Shown in pieces: positions 54,541-63,768 of a stretch of DNA of 63,768 nucleotides. The stretch lies in the NCBI GenBank assembly GCA_002067895.1, contig MVRE01000019.1, forward strand, positions 1-63,768, in the 5' to 3' direction. A program made the position numbers and the translations under genes. The DNA comes from Methanoregula sp. PtaU1.Bin051 (GTDB taxonomy: Archaea; Halobacteriota; Methanomicrobia; Methanomicrobiales; Methanospirillaceae). The notes beneath the pieces are model-generated. The model had not been told where the DNA came from. It searched no databases and saw nothing but the letters and a program-made list of their open reading frames with translations. Position 1 is the stretch's first letter, and the number at the start of each line of letters is the position of its first letter.

Positions 54541-56388
54541 ATGACTGATCGTAACAAGAGGACAATTTTTCTGGTCTCTGCAACGGAACCGGCGATTGAT
54601 CGCTTGGGAAAAACCTGCAGGCCGGACAAGGTTTGTTCATGGGTCTATCTGGGGGTAAGCGTAGCAGGATCCAGAAAGATAGAGCGGGAATTGGGAAATA
54701 AATTCCATCGTCTCTTTATCGGCGATTTGCTGCAGAAAAAGGCGCAGGCTGCCCGCGAAGACTATATTGATTATACTGCCCGCCTGTTATCTTCAACCGG
54801 GAGCCCGATCTGGTTTCTCTCTTCGCTGTCTGAAAGAAATCCTTTTGTCACCCGGTTCCTGCTCCACTATTCGTATCTTGAAGTTGGAAAAGAGCTGGCT
54901 TCTCAATCCGGGTGCGAAGATCTTGTTCTTTTCTGTGAGGCCGATTCTGTCCTTGACACTCTTGCACACATACTCTCTCAAGATACCGACCGGGTTGTTG
55001 TAATCTCCCATGGAACCGGCTTATTTACGAGCCAGCTTTATCGGAAAGCGGTAAAAACGATAAAAAAGGGGTGGTTTTTTACACGGTTTGCGTTGCGAAT
55101 TGCCGGAGCGCGGTTGTTTCGCCTGTTGAAAGGTCCCATTACGCAACACGGAATTACAGACAGATACGTTATCCTTCACAGCTGGACCGACAGCAGGGCA
55201 TTTCCAGCTCCAGGCAGGTTTGCCAACCCTTATTTCGGAGAGATCGGGCCTGCTCTTGAGAAAGAATGGCCGGCCTTCATCTATCTGGCTGATATTCTCC
55301 CGTCATACTGGTATCCGAGGGCCATGTTCCATCTCCTGAAAGCGAAGCGGAACATCTGTCTGATGGAGGAATTTATCTCGTTAAACGATCTTTTCAGGGC
55401 TCTTTCCACAGCAGCTGCAGAATATCCTGTGCCGACGGATATCCCCCTGTTCAGGAATCTCGATGTATCAGGAATTGTACTCGATGAGATCGAACGGGAT
55501 CGATCGGATACCAGGGTTGAACAGACAATCCTCAATTCCTGCATCGCCAGAAGGCTGTGCAGGCAGTATCCTGTGGGGTTGTTCATCTATGCTTTTGAAC
55601 ACCATACATGGGAAAAGATGTTCTGTAGTGCCATAAAAGAGGGAAAGTTTCCGACAGCATTAGCAGCATACGCTATTGTATTCGTCAACAGGATGTACAC
55701 ATGTTACTCCCTTTCTTCCTATGAAAAAGCAACTGCCCCGCTCCCGGATGTTATCTTTGTCAGCGGGGAACAGGGCAAATCGATGCTCGCCAGTTCGGGA
55801 TTTGACGATAATCTTATCCGAGTCGGGGGGGCTGTCAGATATCCTAACTTCCTGTCAGGAACCGTCACGCAAAGGAATAGGAGCGCCAGAGCAGGGAAGA
55901 TTCTTCTTGCCCTTTCCGGTGAAATAAATACCTCGCTGGAGCTGGTATTGAAAGCAATGGAGGCATTTACACCTTTATCCGGCACACAGATTACCATCAA
56001 ATGCCACCCTACAATACCCTATTCTGTACTCTCACGATACCTTCCTCCTCTTCCAGAGGGTTTTTCTGTAACCGATCGATCGATTGCCCAGCTTCTTCCC
56101 GAATCTGATCTTGTACTCTATACGGAATCAACAGTATGCGTGGAGGCAGTAGCTGCTGGCGTTCCGGTATTACACGTACGTTCGGATCATTCGATCGATA
56201 TCAATATTTTTGAAGATGATCCATCAGTTCCGTCCTGTGCAGACCCTGCTGATATCCGGAAGCGATCAGAAATTATTTTACAGGGGGGACAGGTACTCCC
56301 GTCTTCGGATCTCGTGAAACAGCTTTTTCTGCCTGCGGATACAGAAGCAATCGTGTCCCAGCTGGTTCAGCAAATCCGCAGAAAATAA
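54541..56388 (+). CDS. Surface carbohydrate biosynthesis protein (TIGR04326-like)
   Basis: 615 aa, soluble. The C-terminal part QITIKCHPTIPYSVLSRYL, ESDLVLYTESTVCVEAVAAGVPVLHV and DPADIRKRSEI resembles GT-B-like surface-carbohydrate proteins of the TIGR04326 type and capsule polymerases. The N-terminal half (about 1-350) has no recognised motif. ATG start; probably a glycosyltransferase or polymer-processing enzyme using the CMP-sugar made by the divergent operon. Moderate certainty. Confidence 0.7.
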   Translation: MTDRNKRTIFLVSATEPAIDRLGKTCRPDKVCSWVYLGVSVAGSRKIERELGNKFHRLFIGDLLQKKAQAAREDYIDYTARLLSSTGSPIWFLSSLSERNPFVTRFLLHYSYLEVGKELASQSGCEDLVLFCEADSVLDTLAHILSQDTDRVVVISHGTGLFTSQLYRKAVKTIKKGWFFTRFALRIAGARLFRLLKGPITQHGITDRYVILHSWTDSRAFPAPGRFANPYFGEIGPALEKEWPAFIYLADILPSYWYPRAMFHLLKAKRNICLMEEFISLNDLFRALSTAAAEYPVPTDIPLFRNLDVSGIVLDEIERDRSDTRVEQTILNSCIARRLCRQYPVGLFIYAFEHHTWEKMFCSAIKEGKFPTALAAYAIVFVNRMYTCYSLSSYEKATAPLPDVIFVSGEQGKSMLASSGFDDNLIRVGGAVRYPNFLSGTVTQRNRSARAGKILLALSGEINTSLELVLKAMEAFTPLSGTQITIKCHPTIPYSVLSRYLPPLPEGFSVTDRSIAQLLPESDLVLYTESTVCVEAVAAGVPVLHVRSDHSIDINIFEDDPSVPSCADPADIRKRSEIILQGGQVLPSSDLVKQLFLPADTEAIVSQLVQQIRRK

Positions 56389-56415
56389 TGATGACTGACG
56401 GATTCAGTCAACGGT

Positions 56416-57099
56416 TCATCGGAAACGCTTAAAGACAAGAAGCGAATCCTCTTCTATCGGGTTCTTGGTCTCCCCGCCAGAGATTGGTCTTTGGCATTTG
56501 ATAAGAATGAATCCCTGCCGGTTGAATTCGTACTCCCAGAACCGTGGGTACGAATGCCCCCATTCATAGATATCCAGAATAACGTAGTGCCTGCTCAGGT
56601 CACAGATGGAGCGGACAATATCAAACGAAGGGTGGACAAGCTCGACGGTTGCCCCCATGGTATAAATCAGATCGAATTGTCTGCCACTGGCTGCAAGCTG
56701 TGGGAGAACAATCTCAAAACTGCCGATATACAGGTCAAGGTCTTTCAGATCAAACATCTTCTTGCCATATTCTATTGCCCTTTCCGAGATATCCACGCCC
56801 GAAAGTCGTGAATACCCTGCCTTTTTCAGTTCCCAGAGATAATACCCGCAATTACATCCAAGATCGAGGATCTCACTTGTTTTTTCTGCTCTCAGATCGA
56901 GCTCGTTGATCAGGATCCGGATTTTAGGGTTATAAGTATTGTATTTATCATACCCGTGCGGGTCTCCCTCACCCTGCATTTTCCAGTGTTCTCTGGAACG
57001 GTATTTAAACGGGGAAAGACGGAAAAAAATACGGGGGCAGAGTGAGTTGATTACCTTTGTCAGGTACTGCCGCTTTGTAAATATGGCTTTTAATCCCAT
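56416..57099 (-). CDS. SAM-dependent methyltransferase
   Basis: 227 aa. Motif I EILDLGCNCGYYLWEL (SAM-binding) lies at about 78-93; LIYTMGATVELVHPSFD follows. Probably O-methylates a glycan. A 44-nt gap to the ABC transporter upstream puts it in the same direction, perhaps the same transcript. Confidence 0.85.
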   Translation of the reverse strand: MGLKAIFTKRQYLTKVINSLCPRIFFRLSPFKYRSREHWKMQGEGDPHGYDKYNTYNPKIRILINELDLRAEKTSEILDLGCNCGYYLWELKKAGYSRLSGVDISERAIEYGKKMFDLKDLDLYIGSFEIVLPQLAASGRQFDLIYTMGATVELVHPSFDIVRSICDLSRHYVILDIYEWGHSYPRFWEYEFNRQGFILIKCQRPISGGETKNPIEEDSLLVFKRFR

Positions 57100-57143
57100 C
57101 CTGATATCCTCGGTAACGGATTATGTATTCTGTAATCTGATTT

Positions 57144-58931
57144 TCATGAGTTAGTTGAATTTCCGGCATGCTGGAGCTGGTAATACCTAGCATATATACC
57201 TTCATTATGAATCAGTTCAGCATGGGATCCCTGTTCAATAATAACTCCTTTTTCGACCACGAATATTGTATCTGCGTTTTCAATGGTGGAGATGCGGTGG
57301 GCGATTACAATAAGCGTGAAACGGTTCTTTATCGCGGCTATTGATTGCTGGATGATTCGCTCAGACTCTGAATCCAAGGCGCTTGTGGCTTCATCGAGAA
57401 TTAAAAGTTCCGGTTTCTTGTACAATGCTCTGGCCAGAGATATCCGCTGCTTCTGGCCTCCGGACAATTTGACTCCCTTGTCACCGATAACCGTATCATA
57501 TCCTTTCTCAAAACCTGTGATAAATTCATGGGCATGGGCGAATTTTGCCGCTTCAATGGCTTCATTATAGTTGTTAAGATCTGAGCCATAACATATATTT
57601 GCAAGCACGGTATCGTTCAACAGGTAACTATCCTGGCTGACGAAACCGATCTTATGGTGGTAGCTTGATAAATCGAAATCCTTCAAATCCCTGCCATCGA
57701 TTGAAATGGTTCCGTTCTGTGGCTCGATAAGCCTGATGAGAAGATCGACTATTGTGGATTTTCCCCCCCCCGATGCACCAACAAGAGCAACCATCTCATT
57801 CTTCCTGATACAGAAGGACAGGTCCTTTACGACAGGTTCATCGGCTTTATACCCGAATGTCACGTTCTCAAAGCAGAGCTGGTTTTCGATTCCTTTAAAG
57901 GCAGTTTTACCACTTTTGATATTCTGAGCGGATGCTGTCTCAGATAATATTGCATCGATCTTTTCGAGACTTGCCAGTTCACCGGCGAGTTCATGCCTCC
58001 GGGTATTCAGCTGACGCAGGGGATCGGTAAGACGGATCAGGATGAAGATGAAGACGAGAAGCAGGGGAAGGGAAAGGTGGAGATAGATTGCCGCGATGTA
58101 GAGGATGGTTATTGCAAGACCGAATATGATTACCTGAAATACTGTTTCAATCTTAACCCCGTTCATCACAAAACCGGTATTATTATCGATATACTCATCG
58201 GTCAGTGAACGGAGTCTCTCTCTTTCCGTCGGTTCGTTGGAAAAGATCTTAATTAATTTAAGGAGGTTCAGCCGCTCATTAATAAATTCAGTGAGCCGGA
58301 GACTGATCCCGACTGTCTTTTCGCCGAGTTTTTTTGACCGTCTGATGAGAATATTGAGCAGATAGAAGCAACCCAGCGAAATGAGGAGGCAGAGGATAGT
58401 CATCTCGATGGAGATATAGAGAAGCATGATGCAGTAGATCCCGATAAAAAAGAGATATGTCAGAATCTCGGTGACCACAAAAACCGAGGTTGCAGCATAT
58501 TCGGACTCCCGAGTGATCAGGTCGATGAACTGACCGGATTTCTGGTTATAGTGGTACGTAATGTCTGCCGACAAAAGGTCTTTGAATAATGTATTTTTCA
58601 GATCAGAGCTGAACCTGAACCAGATCTGTGTCTGCACACGTTTTTTAAGGTAGATGATGCACTGCCCGATGAGAAAGAGCACAGCCATAACGATAAGGAG
58701 GTTCTGGAAATTCAGTTCAATGTGTAGAAAAGAGAAGCCGGTTTTTAAAAGCGACCAGAGCGTCCCGCCGGGCTCATTCGGACTGTTGATCAGCTGGAGC
58801 AGGGGGACGAGAGCACCAAGGTTGATCGCCTCGAACATCGCCCCGATAAGTGCCAGTATGGAAATAACGATGATTTTCGCTTTATATGGCGCATAAAATT
58901 TTTTCAGCAGGGCAAAATCGCGAAAATCCAT
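57144..58931 (-). CDS. ABC transporter, fused permease/ATPase (flippase type)
   Basis: 595 aa from ATG 58931 (GTG 58940 also in frame). Six transmembrane helices in residues about 15-310, then ATPase: Walker A VGASGGGKSTIVD near 380, signature LSGGQKQRISLARAL near 485, Walker B LLILDEATSALD, and an H-loop IVIAHRIST. Half-transporter of the MsbA/PglK kind, so it forms a homodimer. In a glycan locus, flipping of a lipid-linked oligosaccharide is likely. Confidence 0.93.
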   Translation of the reverse strand: MDFRDFALLKKFYAPYKAKIIVISILALIGAMFEAINLGALVPLLQLINSPNEPGGTLWSLLKTGFSFLHIELNFQNLLIVMAVLFLIGQCIIYLKKRVQTQIWFRFSSDLKNTLFKDLLSADITYHYNQKSGQFIDLITRESEYAATSVFVVTEILTYLFFIGIYCIMLLYISIEMTILCLLISLGCFYLLNILIRRSKKLGEKTVGISLRLTEFINERLNLLKLIKIFSNEPTERERLRSLTDEYIDNNTGFVMNGVKIETVFQVIIFGLAITILYIAAIYLHLSLPLLLVFIFILIRLTDPLRQLNTRRHELAGELASLEKIDAILSETASAQNIKSGKTAFKGIENQLCFENVTFGYKADEPVVKDLSFCIRKNEMVALVGASGGGKSTIVDLLIRLIEPQNGTISIDGRDLKDFDLSSYHHKIGFVSQDSYLLNDTVLANICYGSDLNNYNEAIEAAKFAHAHEFITGFEKGYDTVIGDKGVKLSGGQKQRISLARALYKKPELLILDEATSALDSESERIIQQSIAAIKNRFTLIVIAHRISTIENADTIFVVEKGVIIEQGSHAELIHNEGIYARYYQLQHAGNSTNS

Positions 58932-59069
58932 GCAGGGCACCAGGATAGGATGATTGGATCACCATTGATTATACTTAACAGAATAAATCCTTTGGGTGAC
59001 GAGATCCCCGTATCAACAATTTATATCATGATGCCAAATATCCTTATGATGGGTGCAGAGATCAGTGCC

Positions 59070-59840
59070 ATGGAGGTTGTTATATTTTGCGGCGGGCGGG
59101 GAACCCGGTTAAGTGAAAAAACCCGGGAAATGCCAAAGCCTCTGATTGAACTGGGTGAGTACCCTGTCCTTTGGCATATCATGAAAAATTACTCTTTCTA
59201 TAATCTGAACAGGTTCATTCTTACTCTTGGGTATAAAGGCGACATGATATCAGAATATTTCATGTATAAGTACAACCTCACCAGAAATTTTTCTATCTCA
59301 ACAAAAAAGATTGTCCCCCCGGTATGCAAGGACGGATGGGATATCTCTTTTATCCAGACCGGCCTGGATTCCATGACTGCCAGACGTCTCTACCTCTGCA
59401 GGGATGCCATCAGTCACTACCCATTTATGGCAGCATACGGCGACGGCGTTGCCGATATGAACATGGAGAACCTGATAAACCGCCACAGGGTTTTGAAAAA
59501 GGATCACGGGGCGATCGCAACAATCACGATTACAAGGCCCTATTCGAAATACGGGATTGTCAGGCTGAAAGGAGACATCGTTGACTCTTTCCGGGAAAAA
59601 CCGCTCATGAATGAATATGTCAATGTCGGATACATGGTGCTGGAGAAAGGCGTTTTTGATTATATTCGGGAAGACGAAAATGTGATGTTTGAAGAGACCC
59701 TCCAGCGGATAGCCGATGATGAAAAACTTGGATATTATATCCATACGGGATTCTGGCACGCGATGGATACCTACAAGGATTACGTCGATCTGAACAGGAT
59801 GTGGACGGAGAACCCCCAATGGAAGATATGGAAAGACTGA
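59070..59840 (+). CDS. rfbF: Glucose-1-phosphate cytidylyltransferase
   Basis: 256 aa from ATG 59070 (frame open from 58950; ATG 59028 possible). EVVIFCGGRGTRLSEKTREMPK is the nucleotidyltransferase signature with the RfbF-specific Thr-Arg-Leu-Ser-Glu run; AAYGDGVADMN holds the metal Asp; and FWHAMDTYKDY ends the domain. Makes CDP-glucose from CTP and glucose-1-phosphate. Followed with 22-nt overlap by the CDP-glucose dehydratase, so the pathway is coherent. Confidence 0.9.
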   Translation: MEVVIFCGGRGTRLSEKTREMPKPLIELGEYPVLWHIMKNYSFYNLNRFILTLGYKGDMISEYFMYKYNLTRNFSISTKKIVPPVCKDGWDISFIQTGLDSMTARRLYLCRDAISHYPFMAAYGDGVADMNMENLINRHRVLKKDHGAIATITITRPYSKYGIVRLKGDIVDSFREKPLMNEYVNVGYMVLEKGVFDYIREDENVMFEETLQRIADDEKLGYYIHTGFWHAMDTYKDYVDLNRMWTENPQWKIWKD

Positions 59841-60817
59841 ACTTCTGGAAAGGAAAACGCGTTCTCGTTACCGGTGCGACGGGCGTTGTCGGAACAAACC
59901 TTACCAACCGTCTGGTAAAATACTCTGCGGAGATAACTGCGGTCGTCCGGGACTGGATCCCCCAAAATCGTATGCTTGGAACCTGGGCATCTGCAGATTC
60001 GCCAGTTATCCTTGTCCGTGGCGGACTTGAAGATTTTAACTTTATCGAACGCGTGATCGCTGAGTATGAATGCGAATATATCTTCCATCTTGGGGCCCAG
60101 ACTATCGTTCAGGTCGGAAATGCCTCGCCGGTTACGACGTTTAAGGCTAATATCGAGGGAACATGGAACCTGCTGGAGGCAGCACGGATTGTCCATCAGT
60201 ACGGTTCGCAGATTAAAGCGATCTGCGTTGCATCTTCTGATAAGGCCTATGGAGAGAGTACAACCCTCCCATACACCGAGGAGATGCCCCTTGCCGGGCA
60301 GCATCCCTATGATGTATCGAAAAGCTGCACGGATCTTCTTGCACGCAGCTATGCAAAGACTTATTCTCTCCCCGTCATGATAGCACGGATGGGCAACATC
60401 TATGGTCCGTACGATCTTAATTTCAACCGTATTATCCCGGGTACAATTAGGCAGATCCTGAACAATGAACGGCCGGTAATCCGGAGTGACGGCACCCCGA
60501 TCCGGGAATATTTTTTTGTAGAGGATGCTGTGGATGCATATCTCACGATGGCCATGAAAGCCGGCTCTGTTTTGAATGGTGAAGCGTTCAACTTCAGCAG
60601 TGGTGAGAAAAAGCGGGTTATCGATGTTGTCCGGCAGATCCTCACCCTGATGAATTCCGACCTGGAACCAGTTATTAAAAAAACCGGCAGGAATGAAATA
60701 CAGGATCAGTATCTGTCGATTGAGAAAGCGAAACGAGTATTGCTCTGGAAACCGACATACACGCTCAGTAAAGGGCTTCCGGTGACGATAGAGTGGTACA
60801 GGGAGTTGTATACATGA
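59819..60817 (+). CDS. rfbG: CDP-glucose 4,6-dehydratase
   Basis: 332 aa from ATG 59819. VLVTGATGVVGTNLTNRLV, LGAQTIVQVGNASP and CVASSDKAYGESTTLPY with HPYDVSKSCTDLLA (Tyr-x3-Lys); the ASSDKAYG/PYDVSKS pair is typical for the CDP-glucose enzyme. Forms CDP-4-keto-6-deoxyglucose. Overlaps the epimerase by 4 nt. Confidence 0.9.
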   Translation: MEDMERLNFWKGKRVLVTGATGVVGTNLTNRLVKYSAEITAVVRDWIPQNRMLGTWASADSPVILVRGGLEDFNFIERVIAEYECEYIFHLGAQTIVQVGNASPVTTFKANIEGTWNLLEAARIVHQYGSQIKAICVASSDKAYGESTTLPYTEEMPLAGQHPYDVSKSCTDLLARSYAKTYSLPVMIARMGNIYGPYDLNFNRIIPGTIRQILNNERPVIRSDGTPIREYFFVEDAVDAYLTMAMKAGSVLNGEAFNFSSGEKKRVIDVVRQILTLMNSDLEPVIKKTGRNEIQDQYLSIEKAKRVLLWKPTYTLSKGLPVTIEWYRELYT

Positions 60818-61263
60818 TTCACGGTGTTGATATCATCCCGTTAAAGACCATTATGGATGAACGCGGATACGTCCGCCACATGATGAAATGCACGGATCCA
60901 TACTTCAGGACGTTCGGGGAAATCTATTTCTCGGTTATTTTTCCCGGTGCTATCAAGGCATGGCATGTCCATCGCAGAATGGAGCTGAACTATGCAGTAA
61001 TATCCGGGAATATTAAACTCGTATTATATGATGCCAGAAAGGATTCTCCGACATACCGCGAACTGCAGGAAATTTTTTTAGGAGAAAATAACTATGTGCT
61101 GGTAAAAATTCCGCCTGAAGTTGTGAATGGTTTCAAGGCGATCGGGAACGAAAAAGCGATTGTCGCCAACTGTTCGACAGTCCCGCACGATCCGTCGGAG
61201 ATTGAGCGTATCGATCCGTTCGATCCGGCGATAGGGTATAACTGGGATATCCGGCATGGGTAA
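60814..61263 (+). CDS. RmlC-like 3,5-epimerase
   Basis: 149 aa from ATG 60814. Cupin with the catalytic IKAWHVHRRMELNY (His), LVLYDARKDSPTY and FKAIGNEKAIVANCS, as in dTDP-4-dehydrorhamnose 3,5-epimerase and its relatives. Here it is in a CDP-sugar operon, so it probably epimerises CDP-4-keto-6-deoxyglucose. Coupled to the dehydratase by ATGA overlap. Confidence 0.87.
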   Translation: MIHGVDIIPLKTIMDERGYVRHMMKCTDPYFRTFGEIYFSVIFPGAIKAWHVHRRMELNYAVISGNIKLVLYDARKDSPTYRELQEIFLGENNYVLVKIPPEVVNGFKAIGNEKAIVANCSTVPHDPSEIERIDPFDPAIGYNWDIRHG

Positions 61264-61286
61264 CCGCTGACTGTCTTGGTTTCTTT

Positions 61287-62243
61287 ATGATCCGGAAACA
61301 ACGAATCTGTATTACCGGTGGAAACGGTTTCATCGGTTCGCACCTTGCCCGGACACTCTGCGAAGCCGGTTATGAAGTAGGTATCATCTCCCGGCAGGAT
61401 CCACGGCGAATTCCAGAGCCTGCTTCCAGTGAGAATCCCCGGATATTTCGCGGTGATATCAGGGATTATGCATCTCTATCCGGCATCATGAATAAGTTCA
61501 TGCCAGACTGCGTCCTGCATCTTGCAACGTACTATGCAGTCGAGCATAAAGCTGATGAGATAGGCGTGATGGTTGATACCAACGTGAAAGGGACGATCAA
61601 CCTTCTTGAGGTAGCAAAAAATTTGCAGATCGGGAGGTTCGTTAATACCAGTTCCTGTGCAGTATATCATCCAGCCGATATCCCTCTTTCAGAAGGTGAT
61701 GCGATCAGACCCCAGAACCTTTATGCTCTGACCAAAGTGCATGCAGAGGATGCATGTTCTTTTTACTCAGAAAACTACGGGATTGATTCGGTTACGTTTC
61801 GTCTGTTCCCGCCCTATGGTCCAGGCGATCATGAACGCAGGCTCATTCCGTATGTAATCCAGAGTCTGTCCCGTGGTATAAGCCCTGCTCTGACAACCGG
61901 TAACCAGAGATGGGATTTTGTCTATGTCGATGATATTGTCAATGCTTATCTTGCAGTGTTGGACTCCCCCTCTGTGTTTGACGGTCATAAAGTGTTCAAT
62001 ATCGGCACTGGTCAGCCGTACAGCATCCGTGAGGTCGTCGAACGACTGCGTTCGCTGGTCTCCCCTGATACAGAACTTTCCTTTGGCACAGTGCCGCACC
62101 GGAAAAACGAGGTCTGGTTCAATTCCGGAAATATCGCACTCGCAAAAACGGAATTAAAGTGGGAGCCCTTAATCGGGCTGGATGAAGGACTTTCCCGCAC
62201 GGTTGAATGGTTTACCCGGAAGACTGGTGATGGAATCAATTAG
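61287..62243 (+). CDS. NAD-dependent epimerase/reductase
   Basis: 318 aa SDR. RICITGGNGFIGSHLARTL, SSCAVYHPADIP and NLYALTKVHAEDA (Tyr-x3-Lys), DFVYVDDIVNAYL. By position it would be the 4-keto reductase or 4-epimerase finishing the CDP-deoxyhexose. 23 nt after the epimerase gene. Confidence 0.87.
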   Translation: MIRKQRICITGGNGFIGSHLARTLCEAGYEVGIISRQDPRRIPEPASSENPRIFRGDIRDYASLSGIMNKFMPDCVLHLATYYAVEHKADEIGVMVDTNVKGTINLLEVAKNLQIGRFVNTSSCAVYHPADIPLSEGDAIRPQNLYALTKVHAEDACSFYSENYGIDSVTFRLFPPYGPGDHERRLIPYVIQSLSRGISPALTTGNQRWDFVYVDDIVNAYLAVLDSPSVFDGHKVFNIGTGQPYSIREVVERLRSLVSPDTELSFGTVPHRKNEVWFNSGNIALAKTELKWEPLIGLDEGLSRTVEWFTRKTGDGIN

Positions 62244-62297
62244 AAACCCGTGGGGGAATCATTGCCAATCAGCTCCGAAGGAGATGTACTGACTCGT

Positions 62298-63341
62298 ATG
62301 TCGAATGATGAAAGTGCTGACCCCCTCGTTTCAATCTGTATCCCCACCTACAATCGTGCAGGTATGCTCGGTGATGCAATCGCGAGCGCCCTTGGCCAGA
62401 CATACAGTCGCATCGAGGTCATCGTCGTTGATAATGCATCGACGGACAATACTGCAGAAATTGTCGCTTCATTCACCGATCCACGGTTATCTTATATTAA
62501 GAATGAGAAGAATCTCGGACTATTCGGGAACTTCAACCGGTGCATAGAAGTCGCTTCCGGCAGCCTGATCCATATCCTGCACTCCGACGATACAATCGAG
62601 CCGCAATTTACGGAAAGAAGTGTTGCCTTTCTCCGGCGGAATCCAGCGGTTATGCTCACGTTCGGATCAGCAAAAATCCTGAGGGATAACCAAGTGGTCG
62701 GTGAACTCAGCTTTGCCGATAAAGATATTATACTGGCTCCACCAGACGGATTCCAGCTATTGCTTTCTGAACGAAATTTCATTATCTGCCCATCAGTTAT
62801 CGTGAGGAGGGAGTTGTACGATGTTGTGGGCAGTTACCCGGTTGACCTCCCTTATTCGGCAGATTATGCACTCTGGCTGAAAGTCGCTAGGAGTTATTCT
62901 ATCGGTTTTGTCAGGGAAGCTGTAGTACACTACCGCCAGGGCGAGCACTCTGAGTCTCACAGGCTTCTCTTCTCTTCACCTGACGGTTACTTCGACATGA
63001 TCAGGATTTATCATTCGACGATACGGGAGTTAGGAGACCAGTATAATTCCTACCGGAAAGAGATGAATCAGGCGCTCTGGAGGTTTATCAAGGATTGCCT
63101 GTATGCGTCTGCAACGCGATGTGCTCAGGGGATAGATAAGGGAAGTGTCTTTCCTTCAATGTATATAGGAGCTGCAATCAGTGGATGGTCTATGATTCTA
63201 ACATCATCAATTACTGACATATGTAAAAAAAATTTGAAGATCTTTGGTATTTTGTTATTTACGCTACTAGTTACTACTCCTGGTTTAAGACAAGTCATCT
63301 ATAAATATTTAAATAAATCAAAATCGGTCACTGTTTATTGA
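62298..63341 (+). CDS. Glycosyltransferase family 2
   Basis: 347 aa from ATG 62298, GAAGGAG about 17 nt upstream; GTG 62250 is the alternative. GT-A signatures: VSICIPTYNRAGML, VIVVDNASTDNT, LHSDDTIEPQF (DxD-like). C-terminal hydrophobic segment near 315-333 (IFGILLFTLLVTTPGL), perhaps peripheral membrane attachment. Last gene of the CDP-sugar operon, so it probably transfers that deoxysugar. Confidence 0.87.
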   Translation: MSNDESADPLVSICIPTYNRAGMLGDAIASALGQTYSRIEVIVVDNASTDNTAEIVASFTDPRLSYIKNEKNLGLFGNFNRCIEVASGSLIHILHSDDTIEPQFTERSVAFLRRNPAVMLTFGSAKILRDNQVVGELSFADKDIILAPPDGFQLLLSERNFIICPSVIVRRELYDVVGSYPVDLPYSADYALWLKVARSYSIGFVREAVVHYRQGEHSESHRLLFSSPDGYFDMIRIYHSTIRELGDQYNSYRKEMNQALWRFIKDCLYASATRCAQGIDKGSVFPSMYIGAAISGWSMILTSSITDICKKNLKIFGILLFTLLVTTPGLRQVIYKYLNKSKSVTVY

Positions 63342-63368
63342 ACTTTAATTCTATTTTTGGATTATTGA

Positions 63369-63768
63369 TTACGTGGCTTTGTAGAATTCCTCAATGACAA
63401 TCAGAACAGAAATCCCCTTCCTTAATCTTGAGAGGTTATAGAGGATCACCTTGATTTTAATCTCCTTGACCTGGAGTCGGTATTTTCTTGCTTTCAGGGA
63501 TTCCCCGAACTTTCTTTTCAAGACGGAGAACACGGTTTCGACCTTAATCCGTTGATAGTATAGTTCCGGATCGAACAACACCCTCATTCTTCGGCGGTAA
63601 TAACCGGAGATCCGTTTCCTTTCTCTCTCCCGGATCGGGATGAGCGAACAAGAGTTCAGCGTATCCCGGATCAGCCGGTGGATCTCTTCGGAGTCGTATC
63701 CTTTGTCCATGACATAGAGGTCAGATGGTCTGGATCTGTGACATTGTTTGAGGAGAGTTTTGGCATGA
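63369..63768 (-). mobile_element. IS5-like transposase, partial (runs off the edge)
   Basis: The minus-strand frame is open to the window end, so the start is missing. 132 codons seen; MDKGYDSEEIHRLI includes the second catalytic Asp, and YYQRIKVETVFSVLKRKF includes the catalytic Glu of a DDE transposase of the IS4/IS5 type. Ends with KAT-stop. The terminal inverted repeat on the left side should lie near 63345-63370, but only one end is in view. Confidence 0.85.

Overview
The window reads as a chromosome segment of a methanogenic archaeon, most likely order Methanomicrobiales and close to Methanoregula; the genus is inferred from gene content and style, not proven. Support comes from DNA topoisomerase VI (both subunits), archaeal-type NadM, the HisA-related TIM-barrel protein typical of methanogens, a PAS/HisKA_2 signalling cluster, and S-layer or glycan genes with PKD domains. 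I found no rRNA, tRNA or CRISPR array.

0-7 kb: a tyrosine recombinase with a coiled-coil tail sits divergent from a hisA-like/tmk pair. A 1.2-kb gap full of perfect hairpins follows. Next is a minus-strand cassette: radical SAM protein, BioD-like P-loop protein, cysteine-containing protein and a membrane-anchored protein. Its downstream edge carries a 66-nt copy of the junction between two of its own genes, a trace of a lost duplicate.

7-31.7 kb: mostly housekeeping genes. These are valS, a DUF92 membrane protein, a pyruvate-kinase-like domain protein, a YchF-type GTPase, a PAS/histidine kinase/response regulator operon, a MATE transporter, a metallophosphoesterase, an orphan antitoxin-like gene under a palindrome, nadM-larB, and hisS-top6B-top6A. 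A 1.2-kb non-coding island (14.4-15.6 kb) carries degenerate GGAAAATTCC-type repeats.

31.7-39.5 kb: accessory secreted or surface proteins. The first is a secreted-protein gene broken in two homopolymers. It is followed by an alternating minus-strand array in which PKD proteins with a clan-CD-like His-Gly/[Ser or Ala]-Cys signature alternate with three paralogous membrane-anchored partner proteins. Only the first copy of the PKD protein is full length and has a signal peptide. The later copies are progressively truncated, down to pseudogene stubs. I consider this the most interesting and possibly undescribed system in the window.

40-63.4 kb: a large surface-glycan locus. It has a 6-deoxysugar operon (nucleotidyltransferase, LegB-like dehydratase, reductase, glycosyltransferase), an isomerase/aminotransferase/methyltransferase/B12-radical-SAM operon, a CMP-sugar-like operon with a hydroxyacid dehydrogenase and a second radical SAM enzyme, a surface-carbohydrate protein, a flippase-type ABC transporter, and a CDP-6-deoxyhexose operon ending in a glycosyltransferase. 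A partial IS transposase runs off the right edge.
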